Origin: Candidatus Chlorobium masyuteum | GTDB lineage: Bacteria > Bacteroidota > Chlorobiia > Chlorobiales > Chlorobiaceae | Assembly (NCBI RefSeq): GCF_011601315.1 | Contig: NZ_JAAORA010000002.1 | Span: 186,001-250,000 of the forward strand | Length of the DNA: 64,000 bases | Direction of reading: 5' to 3' | Shown here: positions 14,665-24,155 of the stretch, in pieces | Layout of the letters: every line of letters starts with the position of its first letter | Numbering within the stretch: position 1 is the first letter of the stretch | Position numbers and translations under genes: made by a program | The notes under the pieces: model-generated | What the model was told of the DNA's origin: nothing | Database searches by the model: none | What the model saw: only the letters and a program-made list of their open reading frames with translations

Positions 14665-16974
14665 TCAGAAGGCTCCCGCCGGTTTTGGTTTCGGTTTCGG
14701 GGCCGGGTTTACTGCCTGCGCAGGGCCGGGATTTTTTGGAGCCGGGGGTGGCAGGGCATTTCCCGCTCCTTCCAGTGCGCCGGTGGACTCTGCCGGGGCT
14801 ACGACCGGAGGGCTGGAGTGCTGAACAGGATGTGACTGATAGTATTTGAAGCCTTTCGGTGTGTAGTATTCAATGTAGACATCGCTGCCGAGAAGCTCGG
14901 ACGGTGTATTGGTCTGGTTTGAGATCGGTACGGCAATGACCGTTTCAGGAATATGGAAGTACCTGTTTTCGAGTTTGAGTGACGGGTCGCTGTAGCAGCG
15001 CTTCATAAATCCTGCCCAGACCGGCAGCGCAGCTCTTGCGCCCTGGCCATACTCCATGGAGGTAAACTTGATGCGCTCGTCGTCAAAACCTGTCCACACA
15101 ACAGCGACAAGCTGGGGTGTAAATCCGGCAAACCAGGCATCCCGCATGCTCTGGGTCGTACCGGTTTTTCCGGCAGCTTCAGCTTCAAATCCGTAACGGG
15201 CGCGTACCGCAACACCGGTACCCTTGTTGATGACATCCTTCAGCATCGAGACCATGACGAAGTTGGTTGTCGAGTCAATGGCAAACCGGTGATTCGGGGC
15301 GTATTCCGATATGAGACGGCGATGCTTGTCCTCAACCTTCAGGATTGAAACCGGTTCGTTCCAGATGCCGTTATTGGCAAAGGTCGAGAATGCGCCTGCA
15401 AGTTCAAGCGGGGTGACCTCGGCAGTACCGAGTGCGATGGAGAGGTTGGATGGCATTGGTGAGGTGATGCCCATCCTTCTTGCATAGCTTATGATTTCGG
15501 CGGTTGTCAGATGCTCATAGGCAAGTCTGACGGTTACCTGGTTCAGTGAGCGGCTCAATGCACTTCTGAGTGAGGTCATGCCGCCTGATGATCCGTCGGA
15601 GTTTCTTGGCGACCAGATGCCGTTACCGCTGTTGAGCGCAAGCGGCTGGTCGAGCACCAGGAAGTTTGATGGCAGCCCCTTGTCGATAGCGGCGGTATAA
15701 ACAAAAGGCTTGAAGGTTGAACCGGGCTGCCGTTTTGCCTGCCAGACATGGTCGAACTGATATTTGTAGTCATCGGGAGAGAACCTGTTGCCGCCAACCC
15801 ACGCCTTGACATGGCCGTTGGTCGGGTCGATAGCCACCAGGGCCACCTGTATTCTTGTTTTGGATCTCAGCAGTTCGTTGAGCCATACCGTGTCGGCTTT
15901 GAGTCTGGCCATTGCCTGCTGGTCGGTAAGTCCCTCCTCCTTGTAGCCTTTGAAGCGCTCGCTCTCCATGATCATCTGGTTCTTCAGCGCTTCAGGCCAT
16001 CTCCATGCACGGTCAAATGAGGCCTGCAGATCAGCAAGGTGTTCTGCTGCAGCCAGCTGGGCATAGTTCTGCATACGGCTGTCGAGGGTGGTCTGAATGG
16101 AGAGCCCGTCGCGATAGAGGTCGATGTTGCCGAGCATCGAGGCCGGTTTGATGGTCTGACGGATATACTCGGTAAAGTATGGCGCAAGACCTGAATGACT
16201 TACCGGTGTATAGTGCAGTACAAGCGGGGTCCTTCTGGCAACGGAAGCCTGCTGGGGTGTGATGAATTTCTCTTTCTCCATAAGCGAGAGAATGAGATTT
16301 CTTCTTCCGACAGCGCTGACCGGATCCTTTGCCGGATTATAGGCGGTTGGGTTTTTCAGGGTGGCAATAAGTGATGCGCTTTCCGGCAGAGTGAGCTGCC
16401 AGGCCGGTTTGCCGAAATAGGTATGGGCCGCCGCCTCGATGCCGTAGGCTCCCGAGCCGAAATAGACCGTATTGAGGTAGAGCGCAAGAATTTCGTCTTT
16501 TGTATAGGTTTTTTCCAGTTCGATGGCGGTAATCAGTTCCTTCACCTTTCGGCTGACCGTGCGCTCCTGGGTCAGATAGAGGTTTTTGGCCAGCTGCTGG
16601 GTAATGGTACTGGCTCCGTGCCAGCGGGTTCTCCCCTTGATGATGTTTTCACCCATCACCAGAGCCAGTCGCCTCAGATCGACGCCCCAGTGGTTGTAGA
16701 ACTCCACATCTTCAGTGGCAATAAGGGCATAGCGTGTTGAACGCGGTATGGATTTCAGCGGGATGAAGGTGCGGTTTTTCAGGAAAAACTTGTGAAGGAG
16801 CACGCCATCTTCAGAATAGACAAGGGAGGCCAGCTCGGGATTTGGATTTTCAAGCTCTTCAAGGCTTGGCAGGCCGAGAAATTTGCTCGCTGCCGACACT
16901 TCCGACGTTGTCACGGTGACGGCAATGATGGAGGCAAAGAGGAGAAAAAGGAGTTTGGAAAATATTTTACTCAC
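14665..16974 (-). CDS. Class A penicillin-binding protein (PBP1a type)
   Basis: This 769-aa bifunctional peptidoglycan synthase is anchored by an N-terminal helix (8-28). The glycosyltransferase domain shows [11 protein letters not shown] with the catalytic E88 and GASTITQQ at 120-127. The transpeptidase domain has S419-T-F-K422, S476-L-N and K603-T-G. It ends in a Pro/Ala/Lys-rich tail (from about 730). It polymerises and cross-links glycan strands in the periplasm. It could be called mrcA/pbpA, but naming varies. It lies directly upstream of guaA and is probably cotranscribed. Confidence 0.93.
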   Translation of the reverse strand: MSKIFSKLLFLLFASIIAVTVTTSEVSAASKFLGLPSLEELENPNPELASLVYSEDGVLLHKFFLKNRTFIPLKSIPRSTRYALIATEDVEFYNHWGVDLRRLALVMGENIIKGRTRWHGASTITQQLAKNLYLTQERTVSRKVKELITAIELEKTYTKDEILALYLNTVYFGSGAYGIEAAAHTYFGKPAWQLTLPESASLIATLKNPTAYNPAKDPVSAVGRRNLILSLMEKEKFITPQQASVARRTPLVLHYTPVSHSGLAPYFTEYIRQTIKPASMLGNIDLYRDGLSIQTTLDSRMQNYAQLAAAEHLADLQASFDRAWRWPEALKNQMIMESERFKGYKEEGLTDQQAMARLKADTVWLNELLRSKTRIQVALVAIDPTNGHVKAWVGGNRFSPDDYKYQFDHVWQAKRQPGSTFKPFVYTAAIDKGLPSNFLVLDQPLALNSGNGIWSPRNSDGSSGGMTSLRSALSRSLNQVTVRLAYEHLTTAEIISYARRMGITSPMPSNLSIALGTAEVTPLELAGAFSTFANNGIWNEPVSILKVEDKHRRLISEYAPNHRFAIDSTTNFVMVSMLKDVINKGTGVAVRARYGFEAEAAGKTGTTQSMRDAWFAGFTPQLVAVVWTGFDDERIKFTSMEYGQGARAALPVWAGFMKRCYSDPSLKLENRYFHIPETVIAVPISNQTNTPSELLGSDVYIEYYTPKGFKYYQSHPVQHSSPPVVAPAESTGALEGAGNALPPPAPKNPGPAQAVNPAPKPKPKPAGAF

Positions 16975-17045
16975 AGTATCAATTAATCGTTTAAGTTTAT
17001 CATGTGCTCTTGATATACCAATCAGTGCAGGATAGTCTGTTTTTT

Positions 17046-17948
17046 TCAGTCAACCATCTCCTGCGGTCTCTTTTTATAAAATTGTTCTGCAAATTCAAAA
17101 TGCTTTTTGAGCTCGGTGGCAAATTCAGCGGTCTCTTCGAGCATCAGGAGATGACCGAGGTCACTGAATTTTGAGAGTCTGGTTGGTGCAGCTGACTCTA
17201 CCTTGCGCTTTTCATAGAGTGTAAGGGTGCCTTCCGGAGGAATGGTGTGGTCGGCCATGCCGACACAGCAGAGCACCGGTGATGAGATCTCAAGGACATG
17301 GCGGGTATAGGCTCTGAGTGCTTCGGGGTCGATGGAGAACTTTCCGACAGCATTGGTCGCCTCCTTGTCGGACTGAGTGAAATCCTCAATAATGATGTTC
17401 TGGTACTCCTCGCTTATCGCTTTGGTTGCCGCCCGTTTGATAAAGAGGCTTCTGAGAGGGTCAACAAGGAAGATGTTGCGGAAATTCATGGAGAAATCAA
17501 TGAGCCCGCCAAGGAAGAAAAGGCCGAGAGAGGTAAATGCGGTCTCTTCGAAAATACCGCATGCGATAATGGTGGCTGAAAGCAGTGCATTACGGAATCG
17601 GATACAGAGTTCTGTGGCGACCATACCCCCCATTGAGTGGCCTACAATATGAAGGTTTCTTGATTTATCCAGCCCGAGATGCTCAATGAGTCCGGCAGCC
17701 TCATCGGTAAAGCCCTCGATGGTAAAGGTTGGCTGATAGCCTTTGATGACGGTTTTGCCTGTGCCGCTTTGGTCATAGGTGATGCAGCGGTAGTGTGGCG
17801 AGAGTTGCTCAACCAGCGGCTTCCAGTAGCGGGAGGAGATTGCCCAGCCGTTTACAAAAATCACGGCAGGATATGCCAGTTTTGATGGATCGGACTCTGC
17901 TGTGTCTTCATAGTAAAGTCGGCAGCGTTCTGACGCTAAATAACTCAT
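17046..17948 (-). CDS. Alpha/beta-hydrolase
   Basis: This 300-aa alpha/beta-hydrolase fold protein has the nucleophile elbow G-H-S105-M-G-G and an oxyanion-type FVNGWAIS loop near 31-38. The likely acid is Asp in [10 protein letters not shown], and the histidine is in [11 protein letters not shown] helical cap lies between about 135 and 190. No signal peptide. Substrate unknown; relatives include esterases, peroxidase-like enzymes and bacteriochlorophyll-locus hydrolases. It is transcribed away from the dedA-type gene, so the 170 bases between them should hold both promoters. Confidence 0.85.
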   Translation of the reverse strand: MSYLASERCRLYYEDTAESDPSKLAYPAVIFVNGWAISSRYWKPLVEQLSPHYRCITYDQSGTGKTVIKGYQPTFTIEGFTDEAAGLIEHLGLDKSRNLHIVGHSMGGMVATELCIRFRNALLSATIIACGIFEETAFTSLGLFFLGGLIDFSMNFRNIFLVDPLRSLFIKRAATKAISEEYQNIIIEDFTQSDKEATNAVGKFSIDPEALRAYTRHVLEISSPVLCCVGMADHTIPPEGTLTLYEKRKVESAAPTRLSKFSDLGHLLMLEETAEFATELKKHFEFAEQFYKKRPQEMVD

Positions 17949-18119
17949 GGGATCGCATTGTGCTTTTTAATCGAAACAAACTCTAATATAACAATAATAC
18001 CTTTTCTTCACTCTTCCCTCTCTATGGCGGCATGCGGCCCGGTTGCTACTTTCAGGCTCAATGAGTACATTACACCGCCTGAAACCCGGGCTCTGTTTTT
18101 TTCAAAGATCATCATCAAT

Positions 18120-18794
18120 ATGGATAACTCCCTCGGCGGCTCGGTTGCTTTCCTCATCGATTTTATCCTGCATATCGATCTGCATCTCAAGCTTCTTGCC
18201 GCTCAATACGGCATCTGGCTCTATGCCATTCTCTTTGTCATTATTTTCTGTGAAACAGGACTTGTTGTTACCCCTTTTCTTCCTGGTGACTCGCTGCTCT
18301 TTGCTGCCGGGTCCCTTGCGGCAATTCCCGGCTCATCGCTTGATCCTCATCTTCTTTTTCTGGTCTTTTTTGTTGCTGCCGTGCTCGGCGATACGCTGAA
18401 TTACGCTATCGGCCACAAACTCGGGCCGAAAGTGTTCAACTATAAGAGGTCCCGTTTTTTCAACCCCGAACATCTTATCCGTACCAATGACTTTTTTGAC
18501 AGGTACGGAGGCAAGACGATTATCATTGCCCGTTTTATTCCCATTATCAGAACGTTTGCTCCTTTTGTTGCCGGTATCGGCACCATGACCTACAGCCGGT
18601 TTATTCTTTTTAACATTGCAGGTGCGCTGCTCTGGGTGAGTCTCTTCAGTTACAGCGGCTATTTTTTCGGCCAGCTTCCCTTTGTTCAGGAGAATTTCAA
18701 ACTCCTGATTCTTGCCATCATTGCACTCTCCATTCTGCCGCCGGTTATTGAATATCTGAAGCACCGGTTTGCCAAACGGAAGAGTCGCGATTAA
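18120..18794 (+). CDS. DedA-family membrane protein
   Basis: This is a 224-aa protein from the ATG at 18120. It has the DedA/SNARE-associated signature: [14 protein letters not shown] near 45-58, the amphipathic [16 protein letters not shown], and re-entrant and membrane helices throughout (about 34-50, 75-95, 138-155, 160-185, 198-215). The family is linked to phospholipid flipping (undecaprenyl phosphate or phosphatidylethanolamine recycling) and proton-dependent transport. The longer open frame to 17958 lacks the family match. It is divergent from the hydrolase gene. Confidence 0.88.
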   Translation: MDNSLGGSVAFLIDFILHIDLHLKLLAAQYGIWLYAILFVIIFCETGLVVTPFLPGDSLLFAAGSLAAIPGSSLDPHLLFLVFFVAAVLGDTLNYAIGHKLGPKVFNYKRSRFFNPEHLIRTNDFFDRYGGKTIIIARFIPIIRTFAPFVAGIGTMTYSRFILFNIAGALLWVSLFSYSGYFFGQLPFVQENFKLLILAIIALSILPPVIEYLKHRFAKRKSRD

Positions 18795-19147
18795 TGGACG
18801 CTCGACAATAAAGAGCGGTTCGCGGATGTTAACGGAATGTTGATAACTTGTGGGCCGGTTGCCCGGTGTCTCATGGAGCACGACGGTCAGGAGAGCTGTT
18901 CCGGTGAGATGATGAGCTGTTAAATCTAAACGGGAATTACAGTTATATCTTTTTTCCATATCGACAGGGATGTCTCCTTACTGACAGCCCTGACTCCGGG
19001 TTTTCTGTTTTTTATCTACAGGAATGTGGACAATATCCGGTGCCGGTGCTGCCGGGAGCCCTGCGGCACTTGAAGCAGGGGCAGAAAGCGGAAAAAAAGA
19101 TTATATTAATCCGCAGATTTTTTTATAATTACAGCCTTATCCTTCAT
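18795..19147. other. Gap before tRNA-Pro
   Basis: These 353 bases contain no coding frame. The right end holds the tRNA promoter. Two DnaA-box-like words (TTATCTACA and TGTGGACAA, about 19013-19031) are present but isolated, so I do not call an origin. Confidence 0.5.
19101..19129 (+). promoter_or_regulatory. Probable tRNA-Pro promoter
   Basis: A perfect -10 TATAAT is at 19124-19129, with a weak -35 (TTATAT, 19101-19106) 17 bases before. Transcription would begin about 12 bases before the mature tRNA. Confidence 0.45.
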
Positions 19148-19221
19148 CGGCGTATAGCGCAGCCTGGTAGCGCACTTCCTTGGGGTGGAAGGGGTCGTGG
19201 GTTCAAATCCCGCTACGCCGA
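19148..19221 (+). tRNA. tRNA-Pro (anticodon GGG)
   Basis: This is a 74-nt cloverleaf. The acceptor CGGCGTA pairs with TACGCCG (19214-19220), and the discriminator is A. The D stem is GCGC/GCGC with loop AGCCTGGTA. The anticodon stem CTTCC/GGAAG encloses TTGGGGT, giving anticodon GGG. The T stem is GTGGG/CCCGC with loop TTCAAAT. CCA is not encoded. Confidence 0.95.
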
Positions 19222-19286
19222 CTCTCTTACCCGCATTCATTTTTGATTTCTCCCTTTTTCTTTTCAGCGAATAACCGGAGATGATT

Positions 19287-19760
19287 ATGGATTTCGAATG
19301 CTCGTTTTCTCCTGAGATCAAAGATCTCGTTTCCCGCCCGGCACTGACCATCAAAACCCGAACAAAAGTGAGCGGCATAGCCCCCCTTTTCAAAGAGGGA
19401 TATGGTGAAATTGCCCGATTCCTCAAAGAACGCGGCACGCATCCGGCTGGCCCACCCTTCGCACTCTACTTCAATATGGATATGGATGATCTCGAGGTGG
19501 AGTTCGGATTTCCCGTTGAAACACCACTTGAGGGATCAGGCCGTATTATCGCTTCATCCACCCCTTCGGGCAAAGCGGTCACTACGCTCTATATCGGTCC
19601 CTATAACGAGGTTGAACCGGCCTATGACTCGCTTATGAAATGGTGTACCGACAACATGCTCACTCCCGGTGGTACCGCCTGTGAGGTTTATCTCAACGAT
19701 CCTGCGGTTACCCCCGAGGAGCTGCTGAAGACAGAGATATCGCTTCTGCTGGCTGATTAG
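19287..19760 (+). CDS. GyrI-like small-molecule-binding protein
   Basis: This is a 157-aa protein from the ATG at 19287, six bases after GGAG (the ATG at 19281 touches the GGAG and is less likely). The whole length fits the GyrI-like/SOUL-type ligand-binding fold: EGYGEIARFLKERG, PPFALYFNMD, DLEVEFGFPVE and TTLYIGPYNEVEPAYDSL, ending CEVYLNDP. Relatives bind lipophilic cations or inhibit gyrase, and some hydrolyse epoxides. No DNA-binding domain is attached. Single gene after tRNA-Pro. Confidence 0.8.
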   Translation: MDFECSFSPEIKDLVSRPALTIKTRTKVSGIAPLFKEGYGEIARFLKERGTHPAGPPFALYFNMDMDDLEVEFGFPVETPLEGSGRIIASSTPSGKAVTTLYIGPYNEVEPAYDSLMKWCTDNMLTPGGTACEVYLNDPAVTPEELLKTEISLLLAD

Positions 19761-19862
19761 GAGGGGTGCTCCCGACAATACATAGACATAGAAGGTTAGA
19801 ACTTCATAAGGCGTTCTCCGGTTTATCCTTTACGACAGGAGTGATAAACCGGAGGGAGAGCT

Positions 19863-21341
19863 ATGGAATTGAACGATCTGAATGTTGTTGTCATTGGCGC
19901 CGGAATCGGAGGACTTGCCGCAGGAGCCCTGCTGGCCGATAAAGGTGCCATGGTGACTGTGCTTGAAGCAGAGGAGTATCCCGGAGGGTGCGCTGCAACC
20001 TTTTCCCGCAACGGCTACCGGTTCGATGCCGGTGCTACAATAGGTTGCGGCTTTCATCCAGGCGGACCGATGGAGCTGCTCGGCAGAGAGCTTGGAATTG
20101 TCTGGCCTGCATCGCCGGAACCGGTGGCCTGGCAGTACCGCCATAAGGCGCTTCACCTTGATCTGAGGCGAGAGCGACTTGAAATAATGGAGCACTTTCC
20201 CCGCTCCGCAGCTTTCTGGGCTGAACAGGCAGGGCTTTCAAAACTCCTCTGGACTCTCGCAAAAGGGGGGCTCTCCTGGCCGCCGAAAGGTCCCCGTGAT
20301 TTTGCACGTCTTGCCTCCAAAGCTGTCGGCGGACTTCCGGGGACACTGCATCTTCTGAAATATGCTTCACGTACGGCTTTCGACTGGCTTAAATCGCACA
20401 GCCTCGACACCGATCCTGATTTTGTCCGATTCATCGACTCCCAGCTTCTGATCTCCGTGCAGACTACCTCAAGGCATGCCAATGCCATCAACGCCGCCAT
20501 AGCGCTTGATCTTCCGGTTTCCGGTGCCTATGCTCTCAAAGGAGGTATCGGCACGGTTGCCGAACTTCTTGTCGCTTCTCTTGTGAAGAACGGCGGTGCG
20601 GTGCTCTATGGAAAAAAGGTTGACCGGATCGATTCGGTGCGCAGGCAGGTGTTCGGTCTTGAAACTTCGGACGGGAGTGCCCTTGCTGCGGATGTTGTGC
20701 TGGCAAACCTCACTCCGGCATCTCTTTCGAAGCTTTCAGAAGAGGCGATTGATCTGCCGGTGCTCAACAGCGAAAGCCGGGAGTGGAGTGCCTTCGTGCT
20801 CTATCTCGGTATGGATCCTGAGCTTTTCACTACGCTGCCGACCAATCATATCCAGATCATCGGAGAGGGAGAAGAGCTTGCTGAAGGCGACTCCATTTTT
20901 GTTTCAGCCTCGCCACGGGATGAGCCCGGCCGGGCACCTGAAGGGCTTTGTGCGGTAACACTCTCCACCCACACCCGTCCGGAGCAGTGGTTTGAGGCCA
21001 GAAAGAGCGGTGAAGCTGCTTACACGGAGATGAAGAGTCTCTATACCCGGCGCGTGCTTGATCTCTTTTCGGAACAGTTTCCTGCTGCCCGTGAAGCGGT
21101 CCGGAGTATGAGTGCGGCAACACCGGTCAGCTGGGAGCGCTATACCGGAAGGGTAATGGGGTGCGTAGGGGGATATCCCCAGACCTCGCTTTTCAGGGTG
21201 CGAGGACCACGAACCCGGTTTGATAACCTCTTTCTTGTCGGTGATTCCATTTTTCCCGGCCAGTCGCTTCCAGGGGTGGTCACCGGAGCACGCAGGGCCG
21301 TGGAACTTGTTTCCCGGCAGGCGGCTAAAATCAGGATGTGA
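19863..21341 (+). CDS. Phytoene desaturase/CrtISO-family FAD oxidoreductase
   Basis: This 492-aa flavoprotein has an ideal GGAGG-type site before its ATG. The dinucleotide-binding motif VVVIGAGIGGLAAGALL lies at about 8-24, followed by the family's PGGCAATFSRNGYRFDAGAT. The C-terminal FAD signature NLFLVGDSIFPGQSLPGVV lies near 458-476. The closest recognised relatives are carotenoid isomerases and desaturases (CrtISO/CrtH, CrtI). In green sulfur bacteria such enzymes act in carotenoid synthesis, so prolycopene isomerase or a related step is plausible. The exact reaction is unproven. It precedes the radical-SAM gene by 18 bases. Confidence 0.8.
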   Translation: MELNDLNVVVIGAGIGGLAAGALLADKGAMVTVLEAEEYPGGCAATFSRNGYRFDAGATIGCGFHPGGPMELLGRELGIVWPASPEPVAWQYRHKALHLDLRRERLEIMEHFPRSAAFWAEQAGLSKLLWTLAKGGLSWPPKGPRDFARLASKAVGGLPGTLHLLKYASRTAFDWLKSHSLDTDPDFVRFIDSQLLISVQTTSRHANAINAAIALDLPVSGAYALKGGIGTVAELLVASLVKNGGAVLYGKKVDRIDSVRRQVFGLETSDGSALAADVVLANLTPASLSKLSEEAIDLPVLNSESREWSAFVLYLGMDPELFTTLPTNHIQIIGEGEELAEGDSIFVSASPRDEPGRAPEGLCAVTLSTHTRPEQWFEARKSGEAAYTEMKSLYTRRVLDLFSEQFPAAREAVRSMSAATPVSWERYTGRVMGCVGGYPQTSLFRVRGPRTRFDNLFLVGDSIFPGQSLPGVVTGARRAVELVSRQAAKIRM

Positions 21342-21359
21342 GGTTGAAGACGGGACATA

Positions 21360-22628
21360 ATGGACTATATTTCCATTATGGATACCCTTGCGAAACTACA
21401 GATTCTTTCAGGCGCGGCACGTTATGATGCTTCGTGCGCTTCAAGCGGGAGCAGGCGCGAGGGAGCGCCGCCAGGCGGTACCGGAAATACCTCCCAGAGC
21501 GGCATCTGCCACTCCTGGTCGGACGACGGCCGCTGCATTTCGCTGCTGAAGCTGCTGCTCTCCAACGATTGCCGCTACGACTGCGCCTACTGCGTGAACC
21601 GCGTTTCCAATCAGGTTCCGCGGGCCTCCTTCACGGCGAGGGAGGTGGTGGATCTGACGCTTGAGTTCTACCGGCGCAACTATATTGAAGGGCTCTTTTT
21701 AAGCTCTGCGGTGATGCAGAGCCCCGACCAGACGATGGAGCGCATGGTCAGGGTTGCCGAAACCCTGCGTGTTGAAGAGCGGTTCGGCGGTTATATCCAC
21801 CTGAAAATCATTCCAGGAAGCAGCAGTGAACTGGTACGCAAAGCAGGACTCTATGCCGACCGTATCAGCGTGAACATTGAGCTCCCCTCACAGGCTTCTT
21901 TGCAGCGGCTTGCACCCCAGAAAGAGAAAGCTGCGATTCTGGCCCCCATGTCGCTCATCGGCAGGGAGATTCAGGAGAGCCTTGTGGAGCGTAAAAAAAT
22001 CCGGAGTGCTCCCCGATTCGCGCCTGCGGGACAGAGTACCCAGATGATTATCGGTGCAAGTCCCGAAACCGATTTCCAGATTCTGCGCCTCTCACAGGGG
22101 CTCTACAAAAAAATGAACCTCAAGCGGGTCTACTACTCGGCCTATGTGCCGGTCAGCGACGACAACCGCCTTCCCGTTGTTGCTGCACCTCCGCTGCTTC
22201 GCGAGCACCGGCTCTACCAGGCTGACTGGCTTCTGCGTTTCTACGGCTTTTCCGCCGAAGAGATCCTCTCGGACGATGTGCCCCATCTCGATGAGGCTTT
22301 CGATCCAAAGACCGCATGGGCACTGCGTCACCCAGAGTTTTTTCCGGTTGAGATCAACCGTGCCGACTACGCCACCCTGCTTCGCGTGCCGGGCATAGGG
22401 GTTACGTCGGCCAAACGGATTGTTGCCGCCCGACGCTTTTCCTGCATTACCCCTGAAGGGATGAAAAAGATCGGGGTTGTGATGAAGCGGGCCAAATATT
22501 TTATCACCTGTTCAGACCGGCATTTTGAAAAGATAGAGCGTCAACCGGCGCTTCTCCGCCAGCAGTTGCTGCTTGGAGAGAGCAGTGAAGCTCCTCGTCA
22601 ACTGGTACTTCCGGGCCTCTATGTTTAA
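21360..22628 (+). CDS. Radical SAM protein, putative DNA modification/repair type
   Basis: This is a 422-aa radical SAM protein. The cluster motif C71-R-Y-D-C75-A-Y-C78 binds the 4Fe-4S/SAM centre. A C-terminal helix-hairpin-helix-like segment (LLRVPGIGVTSAKRI, about 339-353) suggests DNA contact. The architecture matches the family annotated as 'putative DNA modification/repair radical SAM protein' (TIGR03916), whose reaction is not known. Typical N-terminal YD ... SRR ... GICHSWSDDGRCISLLK is present. The stop overlaps the next start, forming the usual two-gene unit. Confidence 0.88.
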   Translation: MDYISIMDTLAKLQILSGAARYDASCASSGSRREGAPPGGTGNTSQSGICHSWSDDGRCISLLKLLLSNDCRYDCAYCVNRVSNQVPRASFTAREVVDLTLEFYRRNYIEGLFLSSAVMQSPDQTMERMVRVAETLRVEERFGGYIHLKIIPGSSSELVRKAGLYADRISVNIELPSQASLQRLAPQKEKAAILAPMSLIGREIQESLVERKKIRSAPRFAPAGQSTQMIIGASPETDFQILRLSQGLYKKMNLKRVYYSAYVPVSDDNRLPVVAAPPLLREHRLYQADWLLRFYGFSAEEILSDDVPHLDEAFDPKTAWALRHPEFFPVEINRADYATLLRVPGIGVTSAKRIVAARRFSCITPEGMKKIGVVMKRAKYFITCSDRHFEKIERQPALLRQQLLLGESSEAPRQLVLPGLYV

Positions 22629-23370
22629 TGTCATGAAACGATATATCTGTGACGGCACCTCAGACGGACTCCTCTCCGCCGTTGCCTCGATTCTTGAGGA
22701 GGAGCCGAAACCTGAAGAGGTTACGCTCTCGGCGCGTGAGGATACTCTCTTTGAAGAGGGGTTGTTTATTGCAACCGATCCGGTGCGGGCTGAAGCGCTC
22801 TTCTCCCGCCTGAAGGAGCGAGCTCCCGATGCTGCGCATACCCTCTATTTCTTCATGCTTGCCGAAAAGGAGGGGATGGAGAACAGCCTTCTGCACTACA
22901 TTGAGCAGGCCTTCATGCATGGCGACAAGGTAAACGGCTACCTTACCCATCCGGCGGTGCGCGATATCGTGACGGTCTCCCGCAAAGCGGCAAGGGAGCT
23001 GCACCGCATGAAGGGGCTGCTTCGTTTTGAGAAGCTCCGCGACGGCGCCTATCTCGCCCAGATGGAGCCTGATCACAACATTATCCAGCCTCTCGCCTAC
23101 CACTTCAGCCGCAGGCTCAGGGCTCAGCACTGGTTTCTCTACGACCGGAAACGCCGCACCGCCGCAAGCTGGAACCAGGGATCGCTCCGCTTCGGTACCA
23201 TCGAGCAGTTCACCGCTCCGGCACTCTCGGACGATGAAAAAAAGATACAGGCGATGTGGCAGGCCTTCTTTAAAACCATAGCCATCCCCGACCGCAAAAA
23301 CCCCCGTCTCCAGAAATCCAACATGCCGATGAAGTACTGGAAGTATCTCACCGAGAAGCAGGGGGAGTGA
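22621..23370 (+). CDS. DUF4130/UDG-like DNA-metabolism partner protein
   Basis: This is a 249-aa protein (start at 22621, or 22633 if the second Met is used) of the family 'probable DNA metabolism protein' (TIGR03915). Its C-terminus aligns with DUF4130: WFLYDRKRRTAASWNQG, then the terminal KSNMPMKYWKYLTE. The family is distantly related to uracil-DNA glycosylases and nearly always accompanies the radical SAM gene, as here, with an 8-base overlap. The reaction is unknown; joint repair or modification of DNA is inferred. Confidence 0.85.
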   Translation: MFNVMKRYICDGTSDGLLSAVASILEEEPKPEEVTLSAREDTLFEEGLFIATDPVRAEALFSRLKERAPDAAHTLYFFMLAEKEGMENSLLHYIEQAFMHGDKVNGYLTHPAVRDIVTVSRKAARELHRMKGLLRFEKLRDGAYLAQMEPDHNIIQPLAYHFSRRLRAQHWFLYDRKRRTAASWNQGSLRFGTIEQFTAPALSDDEKKIQAMWQAFFKTIAIPDRKNPRLQKSNMPMKYWKYLTEKQGE

Positions 23371-23471
23371 ACGGTGTTAGTTGTTCGGAAAACTTTGAAT
23401 TTACTGCTAATTTGCTTTTGATGTTTAGTGAGTAATGTTAAAAGGAGTCTTTATTTCAAACAGTTCGCCAC

Positions 23472-24101
23472 ATGCTCATGAACAGCGAACCTCTCCTTCC
23501 ACTACACGGAGGCTATCGTAATCTGAAAAGCTTTCAGATTGCCCAACTCATTTACGATGTGACCGTTCGTTTTTGTAACCGCTATATTGAAAAACGCAGC
23601 AGAACTCATGATCAAATGGTGCAGGCTGCCCGATCCGGAGTACAGAACATTGCAGAAGGGAGCCAGGCATCAGGAACTTCAAAAAAAACCGAACTCAAAC
23701 TTACCAATGTCGCCCGGGCCAGTATCGAAGAGCTGCGACTTGATTACGAGGACTATCTGCGCCAGAGAGGGTGGCATATCTGGGCGCGTGATGACATTCG
23801 CCGGAAACGACTGATTGAACGCAGGTGTATTTCGGCTGATGAGGTGGCTTTTTGGGTGCTTGAAGAGTACAAGCGTGGACAACATGGACTTCATGGACAA
23901 CATGCTCTGATTTCGTCCACACCGTCCATGTCGTCCAATATGGCGGAACTTGCAGCGAATGCAGTTTTAACACTTATAGTTGTTGCCTGCAGTTTGCTGG
24001 ATCGCCAGATCAAGGAACTTGCTACTTCATTTGAAACAGAAGGTGGTTTTACAGAACGGTTGTATCGCATTCGTTCGCAAAATCGTCGAAGCAAACAGTA
24101 G
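23472..24101 (+). CDS. Four-helix-bundle suffix-domain protein
   Basis: This 209-aa protein is of the 23S rRNA intervening-sequence-like four-helix-bundle family: FQIAQLIYDVTVRFCNRYI, AARSGVQNIAEGSQASGTSKK and NVARASIEELRLDYEDYLRQRG. A carboxyl helix (LLDRQIKELATSFETEGGF) forms the suffix domain. Function is unknown. Between the third and fourth helices (residues about 135-156) the DNA is a 9-base periodic inverted repeat. The second in-frame ATG (23478) is an alternative start. It may be a stand-alone accessory gene. Confidence 0.8.
   Translation: MLMNSEPLLPLHGGYRNLKSFQIAQLIYDVTVRFCNRYIEKRSRTHDQMVQAARSGVQNIAEGSQASGTSKKTELKLTNVARASIEELRLDYEDYLRQRGWHIWARDDIRRKRLIERRCISADEVAFWVLEEYKRGQHGLHGQHALISSTPSMSSNMAELAANAVLTLIVVACSLLDRQIKELATSFETEGGFTERLYRIRSQNRRSKQ
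23875..23937 (+). repeat. 9-base inverted repeat inside the four-helix gene
   Basis: GTGGACAACATGGACTTC ATGGACAACATG (23875-23904) is three copies of a 9-base unit (nTGGACnnn). After ten bases the complementary unit (CGTCCACAC, CGTCCATGT, CGTCCAATA) follows at 23914-23940. The two halves can fold into a long imperfect hairpin in the mRNA while the frame stays open. Confidence 0.7.
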
Positions 24102-24155
24102 TTGCAAAGCTCATTTCCGTATACAAACGTTTTCAGAAACCCAACACTTTCCCAT

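Noticed and set aside
18838-19031. DnaA-box cluster and chromosome origin
   Set aside because: Words such as GTTGATAAC, TTATCTACA and TGTGGACAA resemble DnaA boxes, but each departs from the consensus, there are too few, and no dnaA, dnaN or AT-rich unwinding stretch accompanies them.
19148-19221. tRNA-Pro as an integration site of an island
   Set aside because: No integrase and no repeat of the tRNA 3' end were found in the following sequence; the genes after it look like ordinary chromosome.
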